From positions 62,001-126,000 of the forward strand of contig NZ_JALPRE010000018.1 in NCBI RefSeq assembly GCF_023195925.1: a stretch of DNA of 64,000 nucleotides, given 5' to 3'. Below are positions 62,696 through 64,000 of the stretch, piece after piece (the first letter of the stretch is position 1; every line of letters begins with the position of its first letter). Source of the stretch: Aquimarina acroporae. GTDB taxonomy: Bacteria > Bacteroidota > Bacteroidia > Flavobacteriales > Flavobacteriaceae. The position numbers were made by a program, and so were the translations under genes. Below the pieces are notes generated by a model. It saw only the letters and a list, made by a program, of their open reading frames with translations. It made no database searches and had not been told where the DNA came from.

Positions 62696-64000
62696 ATGAA
62701 TCAGGATTATATAAAACCAGACAACTGGTCGATTATAGAAGAAGGATTTGATGCAGAGAGAGTTAAATCCTCAGAAAGCCTTTTTAGTATAGGTAATGGA
62801 GCAATGGGACAACGAGCTAATTTTGAAGAGACGTATTCCGGTCCAACTTTTCAGGGGAGCTATATTGCGGGAGTTTATTATCCAGATAAAACCAGAGTCG
62901 GATGGTGGAAAAATGGATATCCTGAGTATTTTGCCAAAGTTCTTAATGCTCCCAATTGGATTGGTATAGATGTCATGGTAAATGATGAAAAGCTAGATTT
63001 GTACCGATGTAAATCGATAACCAACTTTAGAAGAGAGCTAAACATGAAAGAAGGCTGGTATCAGCGTTCTTTTAATGCGGTGTTACAAAACGATACCGAA
63101 ATTTCGGTAAAAGCGACCCGTTTTCTTAGTCTAGACTTAGATGAGGTAGGAGCAATAAAGTATGAGGTTATTCCTGTTAATAAGGATGCTACCATTGTTT
63201 TTATACCATATTTAGATTCAGGAATTACCAATGAAGACTCTAACTGGGATGATAAGTTTTGGGATACCTACGATGTTTCTCATAAAGGGAACTCGGCCTA
63301 TATTTTATCAAAGACCATGAAAACTGAATTTCATGTGTGTACCGGTATGCTTAATCAAGTTTTTGTAAATGATAAACAAACCAATATTTACCCTAATGTA
63401 GAAACCAATGGCACTTATGCCAGGTTAAGCTATGCGGTAGAGGTAGAGAAGGGCGAAACCGCTGCTATTATTAAGTTTGGAGGATATACAGTATCCTTAA
63501 ATCATACAAATGAAGACCTAGTATCAGCTAGCACGGCTGTATTAAAACAAGCTTCAGAATCAGGATTCGATGCGATGCTAGATTTACAAAAGAAAGCATG
63601 GTCCAAAATCTGGGAAATGGCAGATATTGTAATCGAAGGAGATGTTAAAGCTCAGCAAGGTATCAGATTTAATATCTTTCAGTTAAATCAGACATATTTA
63701 GGGAAAGATGCAAGGTTAAATATCGGTCCAAAAGGATTTACAGGAGAAAAATACGGAGGAAGTACCTACTGGGATACCGAAGCTTATTGTATCCCGTTTT
63801 ATATGGCTACAAAGGATCAGTTGGTAGCAAGAAATCTTTTGACCTATCGTTACCATCACTTGGATAAGGCCATTGAAAATGCAGAAAAACTTGGTTTTGT
63901 AAATGGAGCAGCATTGTATCCCATGGTTACCATGAATGGAGAAGAATGTCATAATGAATGGGAAATCACCTTTGAAGAAATACATAGAAATGGAGCAATG
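62696..64000 (+). CDS. GH65 maltose phosphorylase (partial, C-terminus outside window)
   Basis: The plus-strand frame from the ATG at 62696 is open to the window edge (435 residues of about 770). The N-terminal beta-sandwich starts DYIKPDNWSIIEEGFDAERV and has SLFSIGNGAMGQRANFEETY. The helical barrel begins near residue 330 and includes YGGSTYWDTEAYCIPFYM. The signature GEECHNEWEITFEEIHRNGA ends at the edge and carries the catalytic Glu of the family. The motif matches maltose phosphorylases rather than trehalose or kojibiose types as far as I recall. It splits maltose with phosphate to glucose and beta-glucose-1-phosphate. Confidence 0.92.
   Translation, partial: MNQDYIKPDNWSIIEEGFDAERVKSSESLFSIGNGAMGQRANFEETYSGPTFQGSYIAGVYYPDKTRVGWWKNGYPEYFAKVLNAPNWIGIDVMVNDEKLDLYRCKSITNFRRELNMKEGWYQRSFNAVLQNDTEISVKATRFLSLDLDEVGAIKYEVIPVNKDATIVFIPYLDSGITNEDSNWDDKFWDTYDVSHKGNSAYILSKTMKTEFHVCTGMLNQVFVNDKQTNIYPNVETNGTYARLSYAVEVEKGETAAIIKFGGYTVSLNHTNEDLVSASTAVLKQASESGFDAMLDLQKKAWSKIWEMADIVIEGDVKAQQGIRFNIFQLNQTYLGKDARLNIGPKGFTGEKYGGSTYWDTEAYCIPFYMATKDQLVARNLLTYRYHHLDKAIENAEKLGFVNGAALYPMVTMNGEECHNEWEITFEEIHRNGAM

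Noticed and set aside
1..64000. CRISPR arrays, tRNA or rRNA genes, insertion sequences, prophage
   Set aside because: No regularly spaced repeats, cloverleaf-like runs, transposase or integrase motifs were seen on either strand by reading.

Overview
The window reads as chromosomal DNA of a marine-type Flavobacteriaceae bacterium (Bacteroidota), possibly close to Aquimarina; the genus is a guess from protein style. The signs are low GC, a SusC/SusD outer-membrane glycan system, many lipoproteins with an acidic stretch after the lipobox cysteine, few Shine-Dalgarno sequences, TAnnTTTG-type -7 promoter elements and a bacillithiol-linked YtxJ protein. I see no rRNA, tRNA, CRISPR array, insertion sequence, prophage or integrase. 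The window cuts a gene at each end: smpB (minus strand) at the left and a GH65 maltose phosphorylase (plus strand) at the right.

Region 1 (1-9,000) holds housekeeping and envelope genes: smpB, small secreted proteins, a histidine phosphatase, a TetR regulator with an acyl-CoA thioesterase (each preceded by the same palindrome), clpB and ytxJ. Region 2 (9,000-18,100) holds fahA (tyrosine catabolism), glyA, an lspA/AhpD-like pair, a run of small secreted or acetyltransferase genes, a beta-helix lipoprotein and lpdA. Region 3 (18,100-24,400) has a LytS/LytTR-type two-component system diverging from four envelope-related genes: a PAF-acetylhydrolase-like hydrolase, a minimal TolQ/MotA-like membrane protein, a TlpA-like thioredoxin and a class C beta-lactamase-fold serine hydrolase.

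Region 4 (24,400-39,500): a cobalamin riboswitch precedes B12-independent methionine synthase metE, so the enzyme is probably repressed when B12 is plentiful. Then come a DUF3179 protein, an ABC exporter, a DEAD-box helicase, an FMN reductase with pabB, a sigma-like protein, tilS overlapping dsbD, and a Crp/Fnr regulator. Region 5 (39,600-48,200) has a lipoprotein with two lamin-tail and two spondin-like domains, a CocE/NonD hydrolase, a DUF885 metallopeptidase-like lipoprotein and a TPR sensor kinase. Region 6 (48,187-51,685) encodes a C39-peptidase ABC exporter and its HlyD partner, with no precursor peptide visible beside them.

Region 7 (51,890-64,000) is an alpha-glucan utilisation locus. 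On the minus strand, susC-susD-susE and a GH13 alpha-amylase lipoprotein bind, cut and import starch-like glucans. On the plus strand, a LacI-type regulator, an SUT/SLC45-like sugar transporter, beta-phosphoglucomutase and GH65 maltose phosphorylase take maltose across the inner membrane and split it with phosphate to glucose and beta-glucose-1-phosphate, then glucose-6-phosphate. A LacI-type palindrome lies upstream of susC. An 18-base sequence is repeated in the probable 5' leaders of both arms in opposite orientation, so the two leader RNAs would be perfectly complementary there. This, the orphan peptide exporter and the lamin-tail/spondin protein are the observations I would follow up first.
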